The notes beneath the pieces were generated by a model. It saw only the letters and a list, made by a program, of their open reading frames with translations. It was not told the origin of the DNA and ran no database searches. From the NCBI RefSeq assembly GCF_052089425.1, contig NZ_JBQCZW010000005.1, positions 1 through 64,000 of the forward strand: a stretch of 64,000 nt of DNA, read 5' to 3'. Both the position numbers and the translations under genes were made by a program. Source of the DNA: Ancrocorticia sp052089425 (GTDB lineage: Bacteria > Actinomycetota > Actinomycetes > Actinomycetales > Actinomycetaceae). Of this stretch, positions 35,102 to 44,076 are shown one piece after another; the stretch's first letter is position 1, and each line of letters begins with the position of its first letter.

Positions 35102-36389
35102 AAGGTTCGATGCGGTAGACGTTATCCGGACCAAGCGTGATCGCGAAGTCCTCAGCGATGATCAGATCGACTGGGTGATTGACGCCTACACGCGCGGAGT
35201 GGTGGCGGACGAACAGATGGCTTCGCTGGCCATGGCGATCTTCCTCAACGGGATGAATCGCCATGAGATCGCACGCTGGGCGAACGCCATGATCGCCTCG
35301 GGGGAGCGGATGGACTTCAGCTCCCTGCCACGGCCCACCTCAGACAAGCATTCGACGGGCGGGGTGGGGGACAAGATCACCGTGCCGCTGGCCCCGCTGG
35401 TTGCTTCGTTCGGAGTGGCCGTGCCGCAGCTTTCGGGCCGCGGGCTCGGGCACACTGGTGGCACGCTGGACAAGATGGAAGCGATCAAGGGCTGGCAAGC
35501 GAACATCTCCAATGAACAGATGTACCGTCAGCTGGGCACCGGCTCCGGCGCCATCATTTGCGCCGCGGGTTCGGGATTGGCTCCGGCGGATAAGAAGCTC
35601 TACGCGCTTCGTGACATCACCTCAACGGTGGAGTGCATTCCTCTGATCGCCACCTCGATCATGTCCAAGAAGATCGCCGAAGGCACCGGGTCACTGGTGC
35701 TGGACGTCAAGGTTGGCTCCGGCGCCTTCATGAAGAACATCGAGGATGCTCGCGATCTCGCACACACCATGGTGGATCTGGGAACGGACGCCGGCGTGAA
35801 CACGGTTGCCCTGCTGTCCGATATGTCTGTGCCGTTGGGCTTGACCATCGGAAACGCGCTGGAAGTGCGCGAATCTGTTGAGGTTCTTGCAGGCGGCGGA
35901 CCTGATGATGTTGTTGAGCTCACCCTCGCGCTTGCCCGCGAGATGCTCACGGCCGCCGGCCAGCCTGATGCCGATCCGGAGGCCGCCCTCAAGGACGGGC
36001 GAGCGATGGACGCATGGCGCGAGATGGTGAGCGAACAGGGTGGAGATCCCGATGCGCCGCTCCCCGTGGCCACCCACCAAGAGGATGTGCTGGCCGATCG
36101 CGACGGTGTGCTGACCGATGTGGATGCCCTCAAGGTGGGCGTGGCCTCGTGGCGCTTGGGCGCCGGGCGTGCACGCAAGGAGGATCCGGTTCAGGCCGGT
36201 GCTGGCATCGAACTGTTTGCGCGCCCCGGCGATCGGGTCACGAAGGGACAGAAGATCGCCACGCTGCACACCGATACCCCTGACCGTTTTGAACGCGCCA
36301 AGGAATCGCTTCACGGTACCCTGACGATCGATCCGGGTGGCCAGCCAACACCCCGCGAATCCGTGGTGCTCGAACGCATTCGCCACTAG
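35094..36389 (+). CDS. deoA: Pyrimidine-nucleoside/thymidine phosphorylase
   Basis: A 431-residue enzyme cleaving thymidine or uridine with phosphate to the base and (deoxy)ribose 1-phosphate. KHSTGGVGDKITVPLAPL is the phosphate loop, and SGRGLGHTGGTLDKME is the family signature. The C-terminal alpha/beta domain is complete. AAGGAAG before the overlapping start lies within cdd. Whether it prefers thymidine or accepts uridine cannot be read from the sequence. Confidence 0.94.
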   Translation: MIERFDAVDVIRTKRDREVLSDDQIDWVIDAYTRGVVADEQMASLAMAIFLNGMNRHEIARWANAMIASGERMDFSSLPRPTSDKHSTGGVGDKITVPLAPLVASFGVAVPQLSGRGLGHTGGTLDKMEAIKGWQANISNEQMYRQLGTGSGAIICAAGSGLAPADKKLYALRDITSTVECIPLIATSIMSKKIAEGTGSLVLDVKVGSGAFMKNIEDARDLAHTMVDLGTDAGVNTVALLSDMSVPLGLTIGNALEVRESVEVLAGGGPDDVVELTLALAREMLTAAGQPDADPEAALKDGRAMDAWREMVSEQGGDPDAPLPVATHQEDVLADRDGVLTDVDALKVGVASWRLGAGRARKEDPVQAGAGIELFARPGDRVTKGQKIATLHTDTPDRFERAKESLHGTLTIDPGGQPTPRESVVLERIRH

Positions 36390-36401
36390 GAAAGGAAACA
36401 C

Positions 36402-37061
36402 ATGACATACACGAAGGATCAGGTGGCTCATCTGATCGATCACACGCTACTTAAGCCAGAAGCTACCGAGCAGCAAATCCGCGACCTCGTTGATGAGGCC
36501 AAGCGGGTTGGCACCTACTCAATATGCATCTCCCCGAATCAGATCCCTCTCCCTGTTGGCGTGGAACTGGGAGATGTCAAGCTTGCCGTCGTGTGCGGCT
36601 TCCCCTCGGGGGCCCACCACAGCGAGATCAAGGCGCGCGAAGCAGCCCTCTCGGTGGAACAGGGCGCGGATGAAGTGGACATGGTGATCAACGTGTCCGA
36701 TGCCGTTCAGGATCGTTTTTCCGCAGTAGAGGCGGATATCAAGGCCGTGCGGGACGCGATCCCCAGTGCAGTCCTCAAGGTCATCATCGAATCCGCTGCG
36801 CTCACGGACGATCAGATCGTCGCTGTATGCGAGGCTGCCGAGGCCGCCGGCGCCAACTTCGTCAAGACCTCCACAGGGTTCCACCCCGCAGGCGGCGCAT
36901 CCGTTCACGCGGTGGCCCTCATGAAGAAGACTGTGGGCGATGCGCTTGAGGTCAAGGCCTCTGGCGGTATCCGCGATGGCAAGTTCGCCTCCGAGCTTCT
37001 GGACGCCGGCGCCACGCGCCTAGGCTTGTCCTCATCTCAGGCGGTGCTCGATACCCTGTAG
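36402..37061 (+). CDS. deoC: Deoxyribose-phosphate aldolase
   Basis: A 219-residue class I aldolase splitting 2-deoxyribose 5-phosphate into acetaldehyde and glyceraldehyde 3-phosphate. K155 in FVKTSTGF is the Schiff-base lysine, with the partner lysine in LKVIIE and the phosphate-binding VKASGGIRD. AGGAAAG precedes the ATG. It is the last gene of the nucleoside operon and is followed by a terminator. Confidence 0.96.
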   Translation: MTYTKDQVAHLIDHTLLKPEATEQQIRDLVDEAKRVGTYSICISPNQIPLPVGVELGDVKLAVVCGFPSGAHHSEIKAREAALSVEQGADEVDMVINVSDAVQDRFSAVEADIKAVRDAIPSAVLKVIIESAALTDDQIVAVCEAAEAAGANFVKTSTGFHPAGGASVHAVALMKKTVGDALEVKASGGIRDGKFASELLDAGATRLGLSSSQAVLDTL

Positions 37062-37080
37062 CCGCAGGAGGTACATCGTG

Positions 37081-37115
37081 AAGGCCGGTCCCCGGTATGG
37101 GGGCCGGCCTTTCGC
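37081..37115 (+). terminator. Terminator after deoC
   Basis: AAGGCCGG-T-CCCC pairs with GGGG-G-CCGGCCTT around GGTAT, followed by TTTC. It closes the nucleoside operon. Confidence 0.75.
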
Positions 37116-37237
37116 ATGACATTTGTCAGTCCTGGCCCATGCACTGTTCACGGATTTCGGTGATAAGGGCCAGTACCGGCGCCGCGGATCTGCCCGGAGA
37201 ATGGAAACAGAACAATCAATTCAGAACTGGGGATCCG

Positions 37238-38176
37238 ATGAATGTACTGGAAGCTGACAGAATCACCCGAACCTATGGAACCGGCAAGAAGCAGTTCACT
37301 GCGGTTAAGGGAGTGTCCCTGAGCGTGAGCCAAGGCGAGCTCGTGGCGCTGCTCGGCACGAACGGGGCGGGGAAAACTTCGCTCGTAGAAGTGCTTGAGG
37401 GTTTGGCCCCACCATCTACTGGCAGTGCCGCCGTGTTCGGGATGGATCCGATCCGCAAGCGAAAGGCCGTGAGCCCCCGCACCGGCATCATGATGCAGGA
37501 TGTGGGCTTTGCTCAGGACCTCACCGTCATCGAAACATTGCGGATGTGGAGCGGTACCCTCACGGCCCCGCGGCCGGTGGCGGAGGCGCTGAAGCTCGTG
37601 GATTTGGAATCGCGGGCGAAGGTACGTGTGAAGTCGCTATCCGGGGGAGAGCGCCGCCGGCTTGATTTGGCCATGGCTACGTTGGGCCAGCCCGATATTC
37701 TGTTTTTGGATGAGCCGACGACGGGCCTTGACCCCGCCTCACGCCGCAGAACGTGGGAGCTCGTGCAGGCAATGATGGATGAGGGAGTGACGGTTCTCCT
37801 GACAACGCACTATCTCGAAGAGGCCGAGGAGCTGGCCGATCGGGTCCTCATCATGTCCGCTGGTGAGATTGTCACGAGTGGAACAGTAGCTGAGATCGTT
37901 GCGAAGCAGCCATCCAAGATCTCGTTCCGGGACACCGGTGCGGAGGGGAGAATTGACGCCCTGACGCTAGCCGCCCTTCCTGCCGTCCTTGGCGAACCGT
38001 TCGTACATCGCGAGAAGGTCAGCCTTGAATCTCAGGATCTCCAAACAACGCTGACGGCCCTACTGGCCGTGGCTAGTGACCGGGGCGTGCGCCTCGCGGA
38101 TTTGGACGCACGTTCAGCCTCACTGGAGCAAGCCTTCATGGCAGTCAACCAGCTAGAGCAGGGAGCGGAAAAGTGA
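37238..38176 (+). CDS. ABC-2 type exporter ATP-binding protein
   Basis: A 312-residue DrrA/NatA-like ATPase with Walker A GTNGAGKTS, signature LSGGERRR and Walker B ILFLDEPTTGLDP, plus a C-terminal domain of about 85 residues. It powers the permease that follows and overlaps its start. I started it at MNVLEADRI; the longer frame runs through the terminator region. The set of ATPase, permease, DesK-like kinase and response regulator is a common actinobacterial antibiotic- or lipid-stress exporter unit. Confidence 0.88.
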   Translation: MNVLEADRITRTYGTGKKQFTAVKGVSLSVSQGELVALLGTNGAGKTSLVEVLEGLAPPSTGSAAVFGMDPIRKRKAVSPRTGIMMQDVGFAQDLTVIETLRMWSGTLTAPRPVAEALKLVDLESRAKVRVKSLSGGERRRLDLAMATLGQPDILFLDEPTTGLDPASRRRTWELVQAMMDEGVTVLLTTHYLEEAEELADRVLIMSAGEIVTSGTVAEIVAKQPSKISFRDTGAEGRIDALTLAALPAVLGEPFVHREKVSLESQDLQTTLTALLAVASDRGVRLADLDARSASLEQAFMAVNQLEQGAEK

Positions 38177-38976
38177 AAGTATTGAAAAGGATCTGGTCAA
38201 TCACGCGCGCAGAGACCATTCTCTTCTCGCGCAACCCCACGATCTTCCTGACGGCCCTGCTGCTTCCGGCGGTGATGGTGGTGATCTTGGCGCCAACCTT
38301 AGGCCAACAGATGGCCGGTGCCGTGTTTGCCTCATTCTTGGTGCAAACTCTGGCGGCGTGGGGCCTCCTGCTTGTTATCTACGTGAACCTGACAACCATC
38401 TTTGTTGCGCGCCGTCAGGAAGGATTCTTCCAGCGCATGGCAACGGGGGAGGCTACGTCCTGGGAAGCCATGATTGGTGGAAGCATCCCCTCCTTCCTCG
38501 TGGCGGTGGTGCAAGTAGTGATCGCGGTACTTGGATCGGCACTGTTCGTGGATGGTGCCGGCGTGACGAACCCGCTGCTGGTGGCCGTGGCTGTTCTGGG
38601 CGGGGCGATATTCCTCGGCGCCCTCGCGGCGTGGACATCGCGCTTCACCAACACGGTTGAAGGCGCTCAGTATTCCACGATGCCCATCATGATGGCTTTG
38701 ATCCTGACCTCAGGCACTCTCATGCCACTGAGCCTCTTCCCTGATCGGGTGGCGCAGCTGTTGGAATGGACGCCGTTCTATGCGATGGGAGATCTCATCT
38801 CGTTGGGTATGACGGGCGAGGGTGTAGGTGCCGGAGTCGTGGCCGGCGCCCAGGCCGAGGCGCTGAGCGCGAGCTCATGGGAAGGCGCACTGGTTCCCGC
38901 AGCGGTTCTTATCGCATGGTGTGGCCTCGCCCTCCTGTTGGCCAAGCGCACCATGGTGTTCGCTCCTCGCCGTTAG
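38173..38976 (+). CDS. ABC-2 type exporter permease
   Basis: A 267-residue membrane protein with six helices in the ABC-2 pattern. SLFPDRVAQLLEWTPFYAMGDLISL corresponds to the conserved region before the last helix. It forms the channel with the ATPase. The start is GTG, overlapping the ATPase stop (GTGA). The substrate is unknown. Confidence 0.85.
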   Translation: MKVLKRIWSITRAETILFSRNPTIFLTALLLPAVMVVILAPTLGQQMAGAVFASFLVQTLAAWGLLLVIYVNLTTIFVARRQEGFFQRMATGEATSWEAMIGGSIPSFLVAVVQVVIAVLGSALFVDGAGVTNPLLVAVAVLGGAIFLGALAAWTSRFTNTVEGAQYSTMPIMMALILTSGTLMPLSLFPDRVAQLLEWTPFYAMGDLISLGMTGEGVGAGVVAGAQAEALSASSWEGALVPAAVLIAWCGLALLLAKRTMVFAPRR

Positions 38977-39002
38977 CGGCAGGTAGTATCTAAGCGAGGG
39001 AT

Positions 39003-40301
39003 ATGGGGATGATGAAGCGGCGGAACAAGCCTGAGTTATCGGCACTAGAGCAGATGCGCCGCTACGTGCTGGTACCGCTCTACACCATGTTTCCCATCTG
39101 CATACTCCCCATCAGTTACCACCTCCTGATTACTGAACCTGTAGCCGTGTGGAGCGTGCCTTATCTTCTCGCTCTAGTAGCTCACATGGTTGCGTGCCTG
39201 ATGACGTTGCGCTCCCTCGCCTTGGAGGAGGTAGAAGGGCAAACGGCCCCCAAACGCCTAGTCCCGATCATCGCGGTCACTACCGTTGCGGCGGCCGGGC
39301 TGGGGGTGGCCGTGTCCCTAGTGGTTGATACTCCGATCTACTTCCCCTTCGGCACCGTGATTCTCCCGCTTCTCTTCACCGCGTGGGCGCTAGCCCCGCA
39401 GATTTCTTGGCAGTGGGCGGCGGCCGTATCCGCCGGCATGGGATTGGTGATGGTTGGGCTCGGGCGAATGTCTGGGACACCCGAAAGCACGGACGTGTTG
39501 CTGAGCCTTCGGATGCTATGGTTCCCGGCCTTCCTTCTCACGATGATCATGATGCTGACCATCCGATGGTCCATCGTTGTGACCACATCGGTGAGGGATC
39601 AAGCTCAGATGGATTCCATGCGGGCCGATCTGGCCGTTGCCGAGGAACGGCTCCGGATCTCGCGGGATATGCACGACGTTCTAGGGCGCACCCTCACGGC
39701 GGTTGCCGTGAAGTCCGCTCTGGCCGCTGGCTTGGCCGGGGCAGGCAAGGTTGACGAGGCGGCTGCAGAATCCAAGGCTGTTCACAAACTGGCCGATGAT
39801 GCCCTGCGTGAGCTGCGTGGAGTTTTGGCCGGATATCGCAAACCGGAGTTCGCAACAGAGCTTGCCGGCGCAAAGGGCCTGCTCGATTCGGCCGGCGTGA
39901 CAACCCGTCTTGTCGGGGATGCGGGAGCAATTCCCCCACGTGCTGCTGAACCGTTTTCATGGGTTTTGCGCGAAGCGGCAACAAACATCGTGCGCCATTC
40001 GCAGGCGACGCGGTGCACGATCCGCGTTGAGCGCGATTCCGATCGGGCTGTGCTGAGCGTGACCAACAACGGCGCACCAAACGCGCGCTCAGCTGCCTCC
40101 GAAGCAGAAGCCCTGCCTGCCGTGGCAGGTTCGGGGCTGGCGGGCCTGCGCAACCGCTTGGAAGGGATTAACGGTAGCCTGACCGTGGAGCGTGCCGGGG
40201 CAGCATTCACACTCACTGCCGCTGTGTCATTACGCGCCGGGGAGGGCGCAGGGACCGTCGAGGGTGCTAGGACCACGGAGAGGACCGAAGCCGATGCCTA
40301 A
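39003..40301 (+). CDS. DesK-like sensor histidine kinase
   Basis: A 432-residue kinase with five to six membrane helices (residues 20-195), a short linker, a HisKA_3 domain with the phosphorylated H224 in RISRDMHDVLGRT, and a HATPase domain with SGLAGLRNRLEGINGSL. The membrane-embedded sensor lacks an extracellular domain, so it probably senses a membrane property or its own exporter. It overlaps the response regulator gene by 8 bases. Confidence 0.88.
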   Translation: MGMMKRRNKPELSALEQMRRYVLVPLYTMFPICILPISYHLLITEPVAVWSVPYLLALVAHMVACLMTLRSLALEEVEGQTAPKRLVPIIAVTTVAAAGLGVAVSLVVDTPIYFPFGTVILPLLFTAWALAPQISWQWAAAVSAGMGLVMVGLGRMSGTPESTDVLLSLRMLWFPAFLLTMIMMLTIRWSIVVTTSVRDQAQMDSMRADLAVAEERLRISRDMHDVLGRTLTAVAVKSALAAGLAGAGKVDEAAAESKAVHKLADDALRELRGVLAGYRKPEFATELAGAKGLLDSAGVTTRLVGDAGAIPPRAAEPFSWVLREAATNIVRHSQATRCTIRVERDSDRAVLSVTNNGAPNARSAASEAEALPAVAGSGLAGLRNRLEGINGSLTVERAGAAFTLTAAVSLRAGEGAGTVEGARTTERTEADA

Positions 40302-40905
40302 AATCCGAGTGATCGTGGCCGATGATGAGCGCCTCCTGCGCGACGCCCTCCAAGCAATTCTCAGCCTGCACGAGGATCTGGAGGTTGTGGCCGTTGCCGC
40401 CGATGGGGCCGAAGCGGTTGCACAGATTGCGCGCTTTACCCCGGATGTGGCCGTGCTGGATCTTCAGATGCCCACACTTGATGGAATAGCGGTGACGGAG
40501 CAATCTGCCAAAGATTCGCCGGGCACGCGATGCATGATTCTCACCTCGCACGCCAGGCCCGGCTACCTCAAACGCGCGTTGGCTGCTGGCGCACGAAGCT
40601 TCATTCCCAAAACTACCTCCGCCGATGATCTCGCTGCGATTATCCGGCGGGTTCACGACGGCCAGCGCTACGTTGATCCTGAGCTGTCAGCCGAGGCCAT
40701 TGCGGCAGGGGATTCACCCCTGACCGCGAGGGAAGCGGACATCCTTGAGATGGCCTCTCAGGGAACGCCCATCGATGAGATCGCCGCCCGCGCGCACTTG
40801 AGCAAGGGAACCGTGCGTAACTACCTGTCCAGCGCGGCGATCAAGCTTGACGCCCCGAACCGGCATGTAGCTGCCGAGATAGCTCGGACCAAGGGCTGGA
40901 TCTAG
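40294..40905 (+). CDS. NarL/DesR-family response regulator
   Basis: A 203-residue regulator with a receiver domain (phosphoacceptor D56 in VAVLDLQMP, lysine in FIPKTTSADDL) and a C-terminal LuxR-type helix-turn-helix (LTAREADILEMASQGTPIDE, then LSKGTVRNYL). I chose MPKIRVIVADDE as the start. It very likely controls the adjacent exporter genes after phosphorylation by the kinase. Despite the family name there is no reason to link it to the nar operon. Confidence 0.9.
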   Translation: MPKIRVIVADDERLLRDALQAILSLHEDLEVVAVAADGAEAVAQIARFTPDVAVLDLQMPTLDGIAVTEQSAKDSPGTRCMILTSHARPGYLKRALAAGARSFIPKTTSADDLAAIIRRVHDGQRYVDPELSAEAIAAGDSPLTAREADILEMASQGTPIDEIAARAHLSKGTVRNYLSSAAIKLDAPNRHVAAEIARTKGWI

Positions 40906-41060
40906 GTACCACTGGGCACCCTTCATCGGCGACAACCCGCGAAACCGGGACCTTAGCCGCACTCGCAGCCCACAACGTGGTGTGCAGCACAGGTATTTTC
41001 ACGGCAATCTACGTGACAATACATGCAGGGCCCGGGTCTCCCCATAGGCTATGAGAGTAG

Positions 41061-41074
41061 TAAGGCACACCTAA
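41061..41074 (+). promoter_or_regulatory. DtxR/IdeR-like box before the cupin gene
   Basis: TAAGGCACACCTAA matches the inner 14 bases of the DtxR/IdeR consensus (TTAGGCTAACCTAA) at 11 positions. It lies 15 bases upstream of the cupin start, a position suited to repression. Confidence 0.35.
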
Positions 41075-41088
41075 CAAGGAGACGCACA

Positions 41089-41448
41089 ATGGCTGGTGCA
41101 CCAATTACGCCCGCAACAACATCCCAGATCCACACGGACCTACTCTCAGACCTGCCGATCATCCGTGAGGCAACCACGAGCCGCGTGGTGGTCAACAACG
41201 ATATTCTTCGCTTCGTCCTGTTCTCGTTCGATGCGGGACAACTCCTGACCGAACATGCCAGCCCCAAGGCAGTGATCGTCCAGCTCCTGACTGGAAAGCT
41301 GGAGTTCACGGTGGCGGGGCAAACGAGCGAACTAGCCCCGGGGGATATCGTGTATCTGGCCCCGGGAGATCGCCACGCACTCACGGCCGTCGAGCCTTCG
41401 CACATGGCCCTTACCATGGTCAACGTGGATGGCGAGGACAATCAATGA
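41089..41448 (+). CDS. Small cupin-domain protein
   Basis: A 119-residue single cupin. Motif 1 is degenerate (LLTEHASPKAVIVQLLTGKLEF) and motif 2 is ELAPGDIVYLAPGDRHAL, with the usual ending DRH. It may bind a metal or a small ligand; the enzymatic role, if any, is unknown. AAGGAG stands before the ATG. It overlaps the methyltransferase gene by 4 bases. A possible iron-regulator box precedes it. Confidence 0.8.
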   Translation: MAGAPITPATTSQIHTDLLSDLPIIREATTSRVVVNNDILRFVLFSFDAGQLLTEHASPKAVIVQLLTGKLEFTVAGQTSELAPGDIVYLAPGDRHALTAVEPSHMALTMVNVDGEDNQ

Positions 41449-42251
41449 CCTCCCATGAGAGCACAAAAGGCGGCCGTTCGGGGCCCGAAGAAAAGCGCCT
41501 GCAAGGCCACTGGCTCTTGGCCAAGATGGGCAAACGGGTCCTGCGCCCCGGGGGAGTGGAGATGACGCGGCGGATCCTCAAGGCAGCGGCTCCGGCCAGC
41601 TCTGATCGCATCGTCGAATTCGGCCCCGGCGTGGGCAAGACGGCCGAATACCTTCTGGCCGCCAGCCCCGCCAGGTACTGGGGCGTGGACGTTCGCAAGG
41701 TTGATGACAATCCGATGGACGATGTGATCGCAGGCCATCCGCACGCGGAGCTGGTTAATGCCGATGCGCGAGCTACTGGCTTACCTGATGGCTGCGCTAC
41801 TCTGGTTGTTGGCGAGGCCATGCTGACGATGCAGTCCAATGATGGCAAGAGCGACATCATGCGCGAGGCGTACCGCATCCTCGCTCCCGGCGGCAGATAC
41901 GCCCTCCACGAGATGGGCTTTAAGCCAGACACTCCCGATTCTGCGGTTGCGGCCGTCCAGAAGAGCCTCTCCCAGACGATCAAAGTTGGCGCCAGACCCC
42001 TCCCGATGGCCGAATGGGCGCGCCTGTTGGAGGGCGCTGGCTTCCGCGTGGAGTTCACCACCATGAACAAGATGGCGCTACTCGAAGTTCGGCGCGTTAT
42101 CGCGGACGAGGGGCTACTGGGTGCCCTCAAGATCGCCAGCAACGTTGCGCGCAACCCCGCGGCGCGCAAGCGGATCTTCGCCATGAGACGCACGTTCAAG
42201 CGCCACCAGCAGTATCTGTGTTCCGTTGGGCTTGTCGCCGTTAAGCCCTAG
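41445..42251 (+). CDS. Class I SAM-dependent methyltransferase
   Basis: A 268-residue methyltransferase. Motif I is IVEFGPGVGKTAEYLL, followed by WGVDVRK, LPDGCATLVVGEAMLTM and the RILAPGGRYALHEMG stretch that matches the UbiE/Methyltransf_11 group. The acceptor is unknown. The first 20 residues are charged. It is coupled to the cupin gene (ATGA), which suggests a joint task, perhaps on a redox- or metal-linked compound. Confidence 0.82.
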   Translation: MTSHESTKGGRSGPEEKRLQGHWLLAKMGKRVLRPGGVEMTRRILKAAAPASSDRIVEFGPGVGKTAEYLLAASPARYWGVDVRKVDDNPMDDVIAGHPHAELVNADARATGLPDGCATLVVGEAMLTMQSNDGKSDIMREAYRILAPGGRYALHEMGFKPDTPDSAVAAVQKSLSQTIKVGARPLPMAEWARLLEGAGFRVEFTTMNKMALLEVRRVIADEGLLGALKIASNVARNPAARKRIFAMRRTFKRHQQYLCSVGLVAVKP

Positions 42252-42345
42252 TTGACGGGCGAGGAACGTGGAGAGTCCGTCGTCGCTTGGACAGCCATGA
42301 CGGCTTCCTCATCCTCAACAATTCGAGCAAGCTCGATTGCGTTCG

Positions 42346-42395
42346 GATTTCGTCGTCGTCGTCGTCGAAAAAATAACGACGACGGCGGAGCCCCA
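42346..42395 (+). repeat. CGACGACG-family intergenic element F5
   Basis: This is the most complete copy: TTTCGTCGTCGTCGTCGTCG, a short A-rich spacer, then AACGACGACGGCGGAGCCCC. The arms are inverted and could form a hairpin. It lies between two convergent genes, just past the phosphosugar mutase stop, a natural terminator position. Confidence 0.65.
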
Positions 42396-42399
42396 CGTA

Positions 42400-44076
42400 C
42401 TAGAGCGCGAGCGCGGCCGAAACGTCCTCCTTGAAGCGCTCTAGGCGATCGGCAGCCGCTGACTTCGTGGCCTGCACATCACCCTCCACTGGAAGGTAGA
42501 CCTCGAGATAGCACTTGACCTTCGGCTCCGTGCCGGACGGGCGGATGATCACACGGTCGTGGGCCTTCGTGAACCACGCGATGCCATCGGTGGGGGGCAG
42601 CTCGGGCGAACCCTCACTCAGATCCCACACGCGCGAAACGGGCGAGCCGGCAAGCTCGGTGGGGGGAGTAGCGCGAACCTTCGCCATGGTGGCGGGGATG
42701 ATGGAGAGGTCATCCACGCGAACTGTGACAGGGCCGGAAAGGTACACCCCGTGCTTGGTGTAGAGCCGGTCCAGTTCCCCAATCAGATTTGAGCCACGAT
42801 CGCGGAGCTTGGAGGCCAGAACTGCCAGAAGGATGCCAGCCGAGAGGCCGTCCTTGTCACGAACCGCGGAGGGGTTCACACAAAAGCCGATTGCTTCCTC
42901 GTAGCCGTAGGCGATGTGCGGGGTCCGGGCAATCCACTTGAATCCCGTGAGGGTGGATTGGTAGGCCAATCCGTGCGCGCCGGCGATCTGCTCCAGCATG
43001 CGCGAGGACACGATGGAGGAGGCGAAGGTGGGAGTGCCCGATTCGAGAACCGCACCGGGTGCGATGAACTCGCCCAGTAGCGATCCGATCTCATCGCCGG
43101 ACAGCTGGCGCCACGCTCCCTGATCGGGAACTGCGGCAGAGCAACGATCCGCGTCCGGATCGGAAGCAATGACGATATCGGCCTTGATCGAGGCGGCAAG
43201 CTTCTTCGCTAAGTCCAGAGCGCCCTGCTCCTCCGGGTTGGGGAAGGGAACGGTGGGAAAATCGGGATCTGGCGAACACTGCTCGGCCACCTCGGTCACG
43301 TTCTCGAAACCGGCGGCGGCGAAAATGCGGCGCATGATCGGCGTGCCCACACCATGCATGGCCGTATACACGATCTTGATATCGCGCGAGTAGGCCGCTG
43401 GGACTAGCTTCGCGGTTTCGGTGATGTAGGCATCGATGACTTCTTCGCCGATCGTGCCATATGTGGTGGCCAGTGCGATCTCACTAGCCGGTGGGGCCGC
43501 GGCGATTCGTTCGGCTATCTGCGCATCGGCCGGGGGAACTAGCTGGACACCCTTACCGAATTCATCGGCGCAGCGGCCACCAAGGTAGACCTTGTAGCCG
43601 TTGTCTTGGGCGGGATTGTGCGAGGCGGTCACCATCACGCCGGCGTCCGCGTTCAGGTGCTGGACGGCGAACGCCAGGAGAGGCGTGGGAAGTTCGCGTG
43701 GCATGATGAGCGCACGGATACCGGCGGCGGCCGCGATGGCTGCCGTATCCTCGGCAAACTCCCGCGAGTGGTAGCGGGCATCGTTGCCAATCAGGAGGAG
43801 GGCGTCGGGGCCAGCGTTATCGAGCAGGTAGCTGACAAGGCCGGCTGCGGCGCGGCGTACAACGGCGCGATTCATCCGGTTGGGTCCACCGGCCATGGCT
43901 CCTCGAAGGCCGGCTGTTCCGAATTGCAAGGTCCCATCAAAGCGATCCGAGAGTTCTTGGGTGGCGCTCGCGGCCCCGGACTCCGCCGATTCGAGAAGGG
44001 CGCTGAGCTCCGTGCGATCCTCTTCGGAGGGATCGTGGGCGATCCAATCCTGAACCTCAGTGACGTTGTAGCTCAT
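42400..44076 (-). CDS. Phosphopentomutase/phosphomannomutase-type phosphosugar mutase
   Basis: A 558-residue alpha-D-phosphohexomutase family enzyme. The phosphoserine is S152 in TASHNPAQDNG, the magnesium loop is SDPDADRC, the sugar loop is GYEEAIGF and the phosphate loop is RPSGTEPKVK. Its length and its pairing with punA match PmmB/PgcA-like enzymes, which can act on ribose or deoxyribose phosphates. That would convert the nucleoside phosphorylase product to the 5-phosphate used by DeoC. Its ATG overlaps the punA stop (ATGA). Confidence 0.9.
   Translation of the reverse strand: MSYNVTEVQDWIAHDPSEEDRTELSALLESAESGAASATQELSDRFDGTLQFGTAGLRGAMAGGPNRMNRAVVRRAAAGLVSYLLDNAGPDALLLIGNDARYHSREFAEDTAAIAAAAGIRALIMPRELPTPLLAFAVQHLNADAGVMVTASHNPAQDNGYKVYLGGRCADEFGKGVQLVPPADAQIAERIAAAPPASEIALATTYGTIGEEVIDAYITETAKLVPAAYSRDIKIVYTAMHGVGTPIMRRIFAAAGFENVTEVAEQCSPDPDFPTVPFPNPEEQGALDLAKKLAASIKADIVIASDPDADRCSAAVPDQGAWRQLSGDEIGSLLGEFIAPGAVLESGTPTFASSIVSSRMLEQIAGAHGLAYQSTLTGFKWIARTPHIAYGYEEAIGFCVNPSAVRDKDGLSAGILLAVLASKLRDRGSNLIGELDRLYTKHGVYLSGPVTVRVDDLSIIPATMAKVRATPPTELAGSPVSRVWDLSEGSPELPPTDGIAWFTKAHDRVIIRPSGTEPKVKCYLEVYLPVEGDVQATKSAAADRLERFKEDVSAALAL

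Noticed and set aside
39003..40905. NarX/NarL nitrate-sensing two-component system
   Set aside because: The kinase has the DesK layout without a periplasmic nitrate sensor, and it is linked to an ABC exporter, far from nar.
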